A stretch of DNA of 22,432 nt from positions 1 through 22,432 of the forward strand of contig DASVCT010000255.1 in assembly GCA_036381475.1 (NCBI GenBank). The letters are read 5' to 3'. Each line of letters opens with the position of its first letter. Within the stretch, counting starts at the first letter, position 1. A program made the translations under genes and the position numbers. The notes beneath the pieces are model-generated. The model did no database searches and had not been told where the DNA came from. It saw only the letters and a program-made list of their open reading frames with translations. Origin of the DNA: ZC4RG29 sp036381475 (GTDB taxonomy: Bacteria > Bacteroidota > Bacteroidia > Cytophagales > Cyclobacteriaceae). Below, in pieces: positions 16,178 through 22,432 of this stretch.

Positions 16178-19060
16178 TTACTTTTCCCGGGTCGCCTTAA
16201 GGGGAAACGTTCCGAAGTCGCCAACGGTAATGGAACCGTTCATGGCATCACCTTCTACGATGGTTCGGACGGAAATCGTCATCGGTCCTCCCTGGTAAGT
16301 GAAAGTCAATTCGTTACCACTCAACTTGACATTCTCCAACGTGCTTTCACTGTTGAACCGCTTGTTGAAGATCGTTCCGCTGAGCGCTTCCCCGTCTTTC
16401 ACGATGGTGATCGTCCCGTCTCCACCCTGGGGTGATTCAACGGTATAGGTCCACTTGCCTTCCGCATTGACGACGGCTTCGGGATTAGCCTCGGGCATCT
16501 GAACGTCGGCTTTGGGTGCACCGCCGGCAGGCCCGCGTCCACCGCTCACCGGACCTCTTCCGCCCCCCTGACCCATTTGCATCTCCATGCCGCCTTCCAT
16601 GCCTTCGTTTCCTCCGGTCTTCAGGTCGTCATTGTTGATGGACCGTCGGTTTCTGCGACGTTGGCCCTGATCGTTGCCAAGCTTACCGATGCGATAGCTG
16701 AAGTTAATGCGGAAGCTCATGTTCCGCATGGTGTTGACGCTGTGTTGCCTGAGTACAGGAGACACGAGGTCACTCTTGATCTTGAATTCGGGCGTGAAAA
16801 AGTTCTCTGCACCGAAACCTATGGTACCACGCGAATCAGCGAAGTCGCGTTTGATGGCCAGACTGTAGATTCCAAATCCGCCTTGCGAACCCTGAAGTTG
16901 TACGTTGGTGCCGCGATAGAAGCCAAAGAACTGGAAGCCCCAGTTTTTGGCGAAGTTGTAATTGCCGAAGAGCCGGTAGCTGGCAACCCAACCTTCATTG
17001 CTGGCATTATACAGCGGGTCAGGAACGTTGTTGTCGAGGACGGCATAGTAAACGTCTGTCCCTCCATTCAGGGATAACTTGCCGCCCACGTTGACGTTGG
17101 CAAACAAGCTGAGACCATACGCGTCCTCATGTCCGATGTTTTGATACGTCGTGCGAATGACATTGTCGCCTTCCACTTCGCGCACGCTTTGAATGGCGTT
17201 GTTGGTATTGCGATAGAACCCGGAAAAGTTCAGCATCGTGCCCTTGATGAACGTGCTGTAAGACAACTCATAGTTGTTGGTGTATTCGGGATCCAGTTCC
17301 GGGTTACCCTCAGAAATGTTGAGAGGATTGGAAGAATCCCGGTTAGGGTTCAGGAACCGGATGGAAGGCCGCTGGATCCTTCGGTTGTACGCCAGCTTGA
17401 CCATGTTGCCGTTCTTCAGCTTTCGCGAAAAGTTGACGCTTGGCACCAGGACACCGTAAGAGGGTATTTCAACTTTCTGTTCATTCTGAAAGTTTGCCTC
17501 GATGGTTGTGTATTCATACCGGCCGCCGGCCTTGAGCGAATAGTTGTCCAGAAAATTGAACGTGTACGACAGGTACCCTGCGGCGATGTTTTGCTTGTAA
17601 TTAAAAACATTTGAAAGGTCTTCATCTTCTGACGGAACAAAAGGCCCATCCGCGCCGGTTGCCGTGTAGTATTTATAGTCGCTGCTGACGTCGCGCAGGA
17701 TGGTCTTGGCACCGAACTCAATCATTTGGTTGGTACCCACCAGCGACTGATAGTCGGCCTGGAGCGTGATCTCCTGGTTGAAACTTTCGTTGTCATTTTT
17801 GAACCGCTCGTCAATAGAACCGTCAGACATGTCGAGAATGTTGTTCACAAAGTTGTTTGTGCGGTCGTTTCGACTGTATTGCCCCAGGATGCTGAACTCC
17901 TGTTGGGGTTTTTCATAGAGGTGCGTATACCCCAGGTTAACATCCACTGTATTCGATTTGTCCAGCGTGTTGACGAACCGCATGCTTTCGGAAAGGAGCG
18001 TGTTATCTATGAAAGAGCGGGTCAGCAGATTATCCTGGTCGGCGTCGCGGTTGCGAATGCCGAATTGTACCGACGAGTTGATGAAATTGTTCTTGTTGAT
18101 ATCGTAATCCAACCCGAGCGTATAACGTCCGAACATGAAGTCGCTCTTGGTGTCGGACGACTGCGTGGTAAGAATTTCCTCGTCGTCGGGAGAGACTGTG
18201 TGTTGTTCGTTAAGAAAAGCGCCGTTGACATTGTAGCCTGCGCGTCCGAAACCGCCCAGGTTGATCCCGATCTTTCCCCGGCGCAGGGAACCGTTCAGGC
18301 CCAGGTTGCTGCCCCGGGTACCTACTCCACTATTGATATTCAGGACGGCGCCTTCCAGTACATTTTTCTTAGTGATGATATTGATGATACCGGAAGATCC
18401 TTCGGCATCGTATTTGGCAGAAGGAGAGGTGATCACCTCTACCGACTTGATGTCTTCTGCGGGTATGGCCTTGAGCGCGTCGGAAATGCTGGCGGCAGCG
18501 ATGGTTGACGGGCGGTTGTTGATGAGCACACGGATGTTGCTGTTGCCCCGAAGGCTCACGTTGCCGTCGAGGTCTACGGAGAGCAACGGCACTCTTTTCA
18601 GGACGTCGGTGGCATCTCCGCCGCGTGTCGTGGCATCGTTCTCGGCATTATAGATGGTCCGGTCAACACGCTCTTCGATCAGCGCCTTTTGTCCTTCCAC
18701 TGTCACCGCTTCCAGGATTTCGGCCTTCACGCCGAGCTTGATTTCCCCGATGTCGATGTTGTTCCCGTCCTTTATCTCAACGGGAATTTCATGGGGTTCA
18801 TAACCGATAAAGGATATAACGAGATTGTACTTTCCGTCGGCAATACGGCTGAGAGTAAATCGTCCCTTGTCATCGCATACGGTTCCGTCAACCGGCGTTG
18901 TCGTCTCCGGCTTGTTCAGCGCCACCGTCGCATATTCAATCGGGTTGCCCGACTCCTGGTCCTTGACGGTACCGGTTATTTTCCCGGTGCCTTCCCTTCC
19001 CTGGGCGAACAATAGAGAACTGTTAATTAAAATGAATGTGAAAACCAGTAATCTTTTCAT
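16178..19060 (-). CDS. TonB-dependent receptor-like outer-membrane protein with extra C-terminal domain
   Basis: A 960-residue outer-membrane protein. The signal peptide is about 1-19. A CarboxypepD_reg-like domain (26-110) with ITGTVKDQESGNPIEYATV follows. The plug (about 130-232) contains DATDVLKRVPLLSVDLDGNV and GSSGIINIITKK. The OMP_b-brl_3-type barrel runs from about 240 to 795 and ends with FRINFSYRIGKLG. After the barrel come a basic stretch (RRRNRRSINNDD), a Gly/Met/Arg-Pro-rich linker (to about 867) and a 93-residue predicted beta domain (868-960) starting GKWTYTVESPQGG. That domain is an unusual addition, because barrels normally end at the last strand. The ligand is unknown. The gene is divergent from a LytS/LytTR pair, which may control it, and a 20-base dyad lies 30 bases before its ATG. 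No clear TAnnTTTG box was found. Confidence 0.92.
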   Translation of the reverse strand: MKRLLVFTFILINSSLLFAQGREGTGKITGTVKDQESGNPIEYATVALNKPETTTPVDGTVCDDKGRFTLSRIADGKYNLVISFIGYEPHEIPVEIKDGNNIDIGEIKLGVKAEILEAVTVEGQKALIEERVDRTIYNAENDATTRGGDATDVLKRVPLLSVDLDGNVSLRGNSNIRVLINNRPSTIAAASISDALKAIPAEDIKSVEVITSPSAKYDAEGSSGIINIITKKNVLEGAVLNINSGVGTRGSNLGLNGSLRRGKIGINLGGFGRAGYNVNGAFLNEQHTVSPDDEEILTTQSSDTKSDFMFGRYTLGLDYDINKNNFINSSVQFGIRNRDADQDNLLTRSFIDNTLLSESMRFVNTLDKSNTVDVNLGYTHLYEKPQQEFSILGQYSRNDRTNNFVNNILDMSDGSIDERFKNDNESFNQEITLQADYQSLVGTNQMIEFGAKTILRDVSSDYKYYTATGADGPFVPSEDEDLSNVFNYKQNIAAGYLSYTFNFLDNYSLKAGGRYEYTTIEANFQNEQKVEIPSYGVLVPSVNFSRKLKNGNMVKLAYNRRIQRPSIRFLNPNRDSSNPLNISEGNPELDPEYTNNYELSYSTFIKGTMLNFSGFYRNTNNAIQSVREVEGDNVIRTTYQNIGHEDAYGLSLFANVNVGGKLSLNGGTDVYYAVLDNNVPDPLYNASNEGWVASYRLFGNYNFAKNWGFQFFGFYRGTNVQLQGSQGGFGIYSLAIKRDFADSRGTIGFGAENFFTPEFKIKSDLVSPVLRQHSVNTMRNMSFRINFSYRIGKLGNDQGQRRRNRRSINNDDLKTGGNEGMEGGMEMQMGQGGGRGPVSGGRGPAGGAPKADVQMPEANPEAVVNAEGKWTYTVESPQGGDGTITIVKDGEALSGTIFNKRFNSESTLENVKLSGNELTFTYQGGPMTISVRTIVEGDAMNGSITVGDFGTFPLKATREK

Positions 19061-19089
19061 CGTTATAGGTTAGTCCGCTTCACTTGATC

Positions 19090-19109
19090 TAGCATGCCTG
19101 GGCAAGCTA
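19090..19109. promoter_or_regulatory. Near-perfect 20-base dyad before the TonB receptor gene
   Basis: TAGCATGCC-TG-GGCAAGCTA pairs at 8 of 9 positions per arm. It lies 30 bases upstream of the receptor ATG in the 287-base divergent spacer, where a promoter or operator would be expected. It could equally be a leader hairpin. A dyad of this quality can occur by chance in this amount of intergenic DNA. Confidence 0.3.
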
Positions 19110-19320
19110 ACATAATGCCTACCCGCCCAAAAACAACGGCAAAAATGGCATAAAGGTTTGAAAACCAAATAGGGTATTAGACGATCGGCCATTTCCATTC
19201 GACACCTCGGGCTATTCTCAAGAGTTACCGGCGTGCGGGTCGGAAAGGGGCGATTGTCGGGCGGGTGTGCCGAACGGTAGAAAACATTTGTTAATGGCCA
19301 TAAGCCTGACCAACATCCGT

Positions 19321-19328
19321 TACCTTTG
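19321..19328 (+). promoter_or_regulatory. -7 element of the histidine kinase gene
   Basis: TACCTTTG is an exact TAnnTTTG match 19 bases before the kinase ATG, giving a leader of about 13 bases. The nearest TTTG (19287-19290) is 30 bases upstream, too far for a standard -33 element, so the gene may need an activator. Confidence 0.4.
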
Positions 19329-19347
19329 AATAGACATCCATTCTTCC

Positions 19348-20391
19348 ATGCAATCTTACATACAAAAGCATAAGGTCTTTTTGCTCCATTTTTCGTTCTG
19401 GTGCGTGTACCTGTCGTTCCTCTTGTATCAGGTCAACTACCGGCAACGTTTTCGGGAGGAAACGAACTGGGATGAGGTCGCCGGCTTCCTTACCATGCAG
19501 TTCGTGTTCACGTGGATTATCGCCTATCTCAATTACTTTTACCTGCTACCCCGATTCCTGGAGAGAAAGAATGTCTGGCAATATCTCGCCGAGTTCTCTG
19601 TGCCCTTTGCCCTCATCCTTGCGCTCCGCATTGTACTTACCCGGTACCTGGTGGACGGCCACACGTATCAGGAAATGTATTTTTATTCCAGCCTGTACGT
19701 CGTGCAGACCGTTTTCGTCACCCTGTTCATCGTGATATTCATCGGCATGCTCCGCTTTGCAGTGGATTGGTTTGCGTTCGAGTCACGGAAAAAAGAAGTA
19801 GAGAACGAAAAGCTTACCGCGGAACTCAACTTCCTGAAGGCACAAATCAATCCACACTTCTTATTCAATACACTGAACAACCTGTATTACCTGGTGTATA
19901 CAAAATCGGACAATGCCACGGAGGTCATCGCCAAACTTTCGCAGATGATGCGGTATATGATTTACGACTCGAATCATCCGAAGGTGAAGTTGTCCAAGGA
20001 AATTGAATACATGCAAAATTATATTGACCTCGAGCGACTGCGGCTCAATAACGAGATACCCGTGCGGTTCGAGATCGCCGGTTCACCCGATGGCGTGGAG
20101 ATCGCGCCGCTAATTTTCATCACGTTCCTGGAGAATGCTTTCAAGCACGGTGTGAGCAACAACCGGCCCGGCGCGTGGGTGGATATCCGCATTGACCTCC
20201 AGGGATCAACTTGCATTTATACGGTGGAGAACAGTAAATTGGATAAGAACCCGAACGCGAACGGCAAGTCGGGCATCGGTTTGCAGAACGTTCAGCGTCG
20301 CCTGGAACTCAGCTATCCCGACCGGCACGAACTCACCATGCGCGACCTGCCGGATCGGTACAGTGTTGAACTGAAGATCGATCTTTCGTGA
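19348..20391 (+). CDS. LytS/YehU-type sensor histidine kinase
   Basis: A 347-residue membrane kinase of the His_kinase (PF06580) family. Four hydrophobic segments lie at about 8-27, 45-66, 80-99 and 115-137, with no periplasmic sensor domain of note, so the signal is probably sensed in the membrane. A short coiled segment (147-165, EKLTAELNFLKAQ) leads into the phospho-acceptor box, His170 in QINPHFLFNTLNNL. The ATPase part has the N box ENAFKH (262-267) and the G box SGIGLQNV (308-315). The gene overlaps its response regulator by four bases (GTGA), so the two form one operon. It is divergent from a TonB receptor gene, which may be a target. The signal is unknown. Confidence 0.94.
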   Translation: MQSYIQKHKVFLLHFSFWCVYLSFLLYQVNYRQRFREETNWDEVAGFLTMQFVFTWIIAYLNYFYLLPRFLERKNVWQYLAEFSVPFALILALRIVLTRYLVDGHTYQEMYFYSSLYVVQTVFVTLFIVIFIGMLRFAVDWFAFESRKKEVENEKLTAELNFLKAQINPHFLFNTLNNLYYLVYTKSDNATEVIAKLSQMMRYMIYDSNHPKVKLSKEIEYMQNYIDLERLRLNNEIPVRFEIAGSPDGVEIAPLIFITFLENAFKHGVSNNRPGAWVDIRIDLQGSTCIYTVENSKLDKNPNANGKSGIGLQNVQRRLELSYPDRHELTMRDLPDRYSVELKIDLS

Positions 20392-21113
20392 AGATAACCT
20401 GCCTTATCGTTGACGACGAACCCCTCGCGCGCAACCTGCTCAGGGAGTACGCGGGAAAGGTACCCTTCCTCGACGTAAGAGGCACTTGCGCCAATGCGAT
20501 GGAGGCCATGGAAATATTGCGTCGCGAGCCCATCGATCTGCTGTTGCTCGACATCCAAATGCCAGACATCACCGGTACGGCGTTCGTAAAATCGCTGCAA
20601 CGCAAACCCCTGGTCATATTCACTACCGCTTACTCGGATTATGCGCTGGAAGGCTATGAACTGGATGTTGTCGATTACCTGCTGAAGCCCATCACTTTCG
20701 AACGCTTTCTCCGTGCGATCGACAAGGCAAACCAACGCCTGGAGCATGCGAAACTCCCGCCCGCCGAATCACCGGATGCTGCCGAATCGACGCCTTCATT
20801 CATGTTCGTGAAGGATGGCACCAAGCTGGTGAAAGTCAGGTGGGACGACATTCTATACATCGAAGGCCTGAAAGATTACGTGACCATTCACACGCGCGAT
20901 CAGAAGATAGTCACGCTGCAGCGGCTAAAAACGCTCGAGAGCCAATTGCCGCCCGACAAATTCATGCGTATCCACAATTCGTACATTGTCGCGTTGGATG
21001 CCATCGACGTGGTGCACCGGAATGAGGTGCAGGTGGGCAAGGCCATGCTGCCGATCAGCGATTCGTACCGTAAAGCTTTCCGGGAGTTTGTCGCGCGCCG
21101 CCACGTACAGTGA
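20388..21113 (+). CDS. LytTR-family response regulator
   Basis: A 241-residue DNA-binding regulator, partner of the kinase just upstream. The receiver domain (about 2-120) has the acidic pair D9-D10, the phospho-acceptor Asp55 in LLLLDIQMPD, Thr80 and Lys100 (LLKPITF). After a proline- and alanine-rich linker (about 121-136), the LytTR DNA-binding domain (about 137-237) contains DDILYIEGLKDYVTIHT and FMRIHNSYIVALDAI. The start is GTG, whose last bases form part of the kinase stop codon (GTGA), which indicates translational coupling. LytTR proteins usually bind a pair of direct repeats. I did not find a clear pair in the receptor-kinase spacer. The gene ends 15 bases from the convergent tRNA-Ala gene. 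Confidence 0.95.
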   Translation: MKITCLIVDDEPLARNLLREYAGKVPFLDVRGTCANAMEAMEILRREPIDLLLLDIQMPDITGTAFVKSLQRKPLVIFTTAYSDYALEGYELDVVDYLLKPITFERFLRAIDKANQRLEHAKLPPAESPDAAESTPSFMFVKDGTKLVKVRWDDILYIEGLKDYVTIHTRDQKIVTLQRLKTLESQLPPDKFMRIHNSYIVALDAIDVVHRNEVQVGKAMLPISDSYRKAFREFVARRHVQ

Positions 21114-21128
21114 TCGCGGGCGATGCTG

Positions 21129-21202
21129 TGGAGCATATCGGAGTCGAACCGATGACCTCTACAATGCCATTGTAGCGCTCTAGCCAGCTGAGCTAATGCC
21201 CC
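21129..21202 (-). tRNA. tRNA-Ala (anticodon GGC)
   Basis: The minus strand folds into a 74-base cloverleaf. The acceptor stem is GGGGCAT / ATGCTCC and contains the G3:U70 pair that identifies alanine tRNAs. The D arm is GCTC-loop-GAGC, and the anticodon stem CTACA / TGTAG holds the loop ATGGCAT with anticodon GGC. The variable loop is AGGTC and the T arm ATCGG-TTCGACT-CCGAT. The discriminator is A, followed by CAG, so the full 3' CCA is not encoded and must be added enzymatically. Confidence 0.97.
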
Positions 21203-21216
21203 ATATTCCGGGAGGG

Positions 21217-21248
21217 CAAAGATATTATTAAATTTGGTATTACCGCAA
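21217..21248 (-). promoter_or_regulatory. Promoter of tRNA-Ala
   Basis: On the minus strand TATCTTTG (21224-21217) is an exact TAnnTTTG match. TTG (21248-21246) lies 21 bases upstream at the -33 position. Initiation would fall near 21210, a few bases before the mature 5' end at 21202. This is the best promoter in the window and supports assignment to the Bacteroidota. Confidence 0.75.
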
Positions 21249-21277
21249 GGGTACGACTGGGGCGGTAAGAGGTGAGG

Positions 21278-21475
21278 GGTAATCAGTAGTTGGTAATCGG
21301 TGATCAGCAATCAGGTAATGGGTATTCGGTCCATGTGATTAAGTGTAAGGATTGGTTCACCTGCGCGCGGGCTCCCTTTAGGGATGCAAGGGTTGTGCGG
21401 GGCCCATGGAGCAAGGGAACCTGGTGTTGAGCGATATATCACATTCTTAGCTTAATGACAAATGGTAATCGGTGG
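21278..21475. repeat. Repeat-rich spacer between tRNA-Ala and the VOC gene
   Basis: Within the 282-base gap, the unit GGTAATC(A/G)GT recurs in degenerate form. GGTAATCAGT is at 21278-21287, GGTAATCGGTG at 21292-21302 and again exactly at 21464-21474, and GGTAATGGGT at 21314-21323. A GC-rich patch at 21354-21421 contains several nested inverted repeats (GGTTC/GAACC, GCTCC/GGAGC, TCCCT/AGGGA) and a direct repeat GCAAGGG at 21386 and 21411. No protein-coding gene is evident. Confidence 0.5.
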
Positions 21476-21484
21476 TTGAAATAT

Positions 21485-21961
21485 TCAACTCTTCAACTCA
21501 TTTCTGAGCATCATCTCATTGAACAGGCGCTGCATCTCGCCCGGAGGGATTTCCCGCAGGAGGGTGCTGACTATCCACAGGTGACCAAAGGGATCTTCGA
21601 ACCGGCCGGATCGTTCCCCATAGAACTGATCTCTTACAGGAAAGATAAGTTTCGCGCCCTCTTTGACGGCACGCACAACGACTTCGTCCACATTAGGAAC
21701 ATAGATGTGAAGAATGACACTGCTTCCGTGTAGCGTCGACGGCGATCGGTTGTAATCAGGGTGTTCCTCGGCAATCATTATCCGCCCCTCGCCGATGTGA
21801 AGTTCCGCATGTGCAACCGTTCCGTTTTGCGGATCGCGCAAGCGCAGGACCTCAACGGCTTGAAAGACTCTCGTGTACCATGTCAGAGCAGCCTCTGCAT
21901 CCTTCACCGCGAGCATGGGAGTAACAGTATTTGCCTTGAACTGCACCCGGTCTGACTTCAT
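21485..21961 (-). CDS. VOC (glyoxalase/bleomycin-resistance) superfamily protein, PhnB-like
   Basis: A 158-residue protein of the vicinal oxygen chelate fold, closest in pattern to the PhnB/YdcJ-like single-chain glyoxalases. Residues 12-65 form the first beta-alpha-beta-beta-beta unit (VTPMLAVKDAEAALTWYTRVF, VAHAELHIGEGRIMIAEE). Residues 82-135 form the second (ILHIYVPNVDEVVVRAVKEGA), ending with the signature YGERSGRFEDPFGHLWIVST. His51 and the EDPFGH segment are possible metal-site residues. Members act as glyoxalases, dioxygenases or drug-binding proteins, and the substrate cannot be assigned here. The C-terminal codons lie in a TTCAACTC tandem pair (21484-21499 on the plus strand). It is downstream of the DinB-like gene on the same strand, with a 106-base gap. 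Confidence 0.88.
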   Translation of the reverse strand: MKSDRVQFKANTVTPMLAVKDAEAALTWYTRVFQAVEVLRLRDPQNGTVAHAELHIGEGRIMIAEEHPDYNRSPSTLHGSSVILHIYVPNVDEVVVRAVKEGAKLIFPVRDQFYGERSGRFEDPFGHLWIVSTLLREIPPGEMQRLFNEMMLRNELKS

Positions 21962-22067
21962 CTCGCAATTTTTCTCATGAAGTTAGCAAAATACCCCATC
22001 GGCTGGCGGCAATCCGGTATTGCGTTTTTTCTGCCGGCAAACGTCACGTTGGTTCCGTGAACCGGTA

Positions 22068-22432
22068 TCATTGTTCAGTCGCGAGCTTTCGTATCAGACC
22101 AATTTGCCCAAGGTGATAGACGTCATGGTCCAGCACACCACGGATCAGGTAATCGTACGTTTTCCCTTCCGAATATTCGCGGTCGAGGATATCATCCGGC
22201 TGTTGCGCAAGAAGACGCACCAGCGCCTCCTGGCTCTCGACAAAGGCACTACGCACGCCTTCCCATCCCTGGGCCTTCAACTGATCGAGGTCTTTCCAGT
22301 TGTCTTCGCTGTCTACGGAAGCCCGGAACGACGAATCCTGCTGAAAGCGTTTGATGAGGCTCTGCCGCCAGTACGTCATGTGCGCCACCACTTCACCAAC
22401 GGAATGCATACCCGGTACGGGTCTGGCAAAGG
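22068..22432 (-). CDS. DinB-like protein (partial, 5' end outside window)
   Basis: The visible part covers about 121 codons and the frame stays open to the window edge (PFARPVPG before the first internal Met), so the true start lies beyond 22432. The pattern HSVGEVVAHMTYWRQSLIKRF followed by VRGVLDHDVYHLGQIGLIRKL is that of the DinB four-helix-bundle family, with histidines in the first (HMTYW) and last (HDVYHLGQI) helices that form the metal site. Family members include bacillithiol or mycothiol S-transferases and damage-inducible proteins; the exact activity is not clear. A short dyad GGTTC-CGT-GAACC sits just after the stop codon. Confidence 0.8.
   Translation of the reverse strand, partial: FARPVPGMHSVGEVVAHMTYWRQSLIKRFQQDSSFRASVDSEDNWKDLDQLKAQGWEGVRSAFVESQEALVRLLAQQPDDILDREYSEGKTYDYLIRGVLDHDVYHLGQIGLIRKLATEQ

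Noticed and set aside
17726..18508. Plus-strand open frame of 260 codons
   Set aside because: It is antisense to the TonB receptor plug and barrel and shows no family features.
21129..21484. tRNA-Ala as an integration site for a genomic island
   Set aside because: The repeat-rich region is on the 5' side of the tRNA, no integrase is present, and no duplicate of the tRNA 3' end is seen.
22009..22030. Hairpin GCAAT/ATTGC followed by T6 on the plus strand
   Set aside because: The stem is only five pairs, and no plus-strand gene lies upstream near enough to be terminated; both flanking genes are on the minus strand.

Overview
This window looks like chromosomal DNA of a member of the Bacteroidota, most likely a Cytophagales-type organism of moderate GC content. 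The grounds are inference from several signs. There is a TonB receptor with a CarboxypepD_reg-like N-terminus and an OMP_b-brl_3-type barrel, and a LytS-type kinase with a LytTR regulator. There is also a type II glutamine synthetase with an OmpL-like porin, a flavobacterial-type Tat-exported glycosylasparaginase, a DUF1080 lipoprotein, genes without clear Shine-Dalgarno sites, and several exact matches to the Bacteroidota -7 promoter box TAnnTTTG. I see no phage, insertion sequence, CRISPR array or rRNA. No intergenic gap exceeds 300 bases.

Layout. Positions 15-1786 (minus) hold hemA followed by an ECF sigma factor gene with a TTG start. Positions 2038-6984 (plus) hold a membrane-anchored triple helix-hairpin-helix protein and a 1342-residue UPF1-like SF1 helicase, separated by one in-frame TAG and seven sense codons. 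Positions 7044-11538 (minus) form a nitrogen-assimilation block of asnB, OmpL-like porin and type II glutamine synthetase, with a strong terminator after glnA. Positions 11596-13835 (minus) hold a GlcD-type FAD oxidase and a DUF1080 lipoprotein. Positions 13879-16166 (plus) hold an NlpC/P60 lipoprotein, then a Tat-exported glycosylasparaginase overlapping cutC by 4 bases. Positions 16178-19060 (minus) encode a TonB-dependent receptor-like barrel with an extra C-terminal domain. It is divergent from a LytS/LytTR two-component pair (19348-21113), whose genes also overlap by 4 bases. tRNA-Ala(GGC) follows on the minus strand with a clear promoter. A 282-base repeat-rich spacer, a VOC protein and a DinB-like gene cut by the window edge end the region.

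Most genes are recognisable housekeeping or envelope functions. The items most worth a second look are four: the helicase with an apparently decayed Vsr-like nuclease C-terminus next to the triple-HhH membrane protein; the translational coupling of cutC to a glycosylasparaginase, which argues for a role in glycan or glycopeptide breakdown rather than copper; the C-terminal domain added to the TonB receptor barrel; and a set of dyad elements in intergenic regions, some of which are expected by chance. I do not see convincing evidence of a complete, wholly new system.
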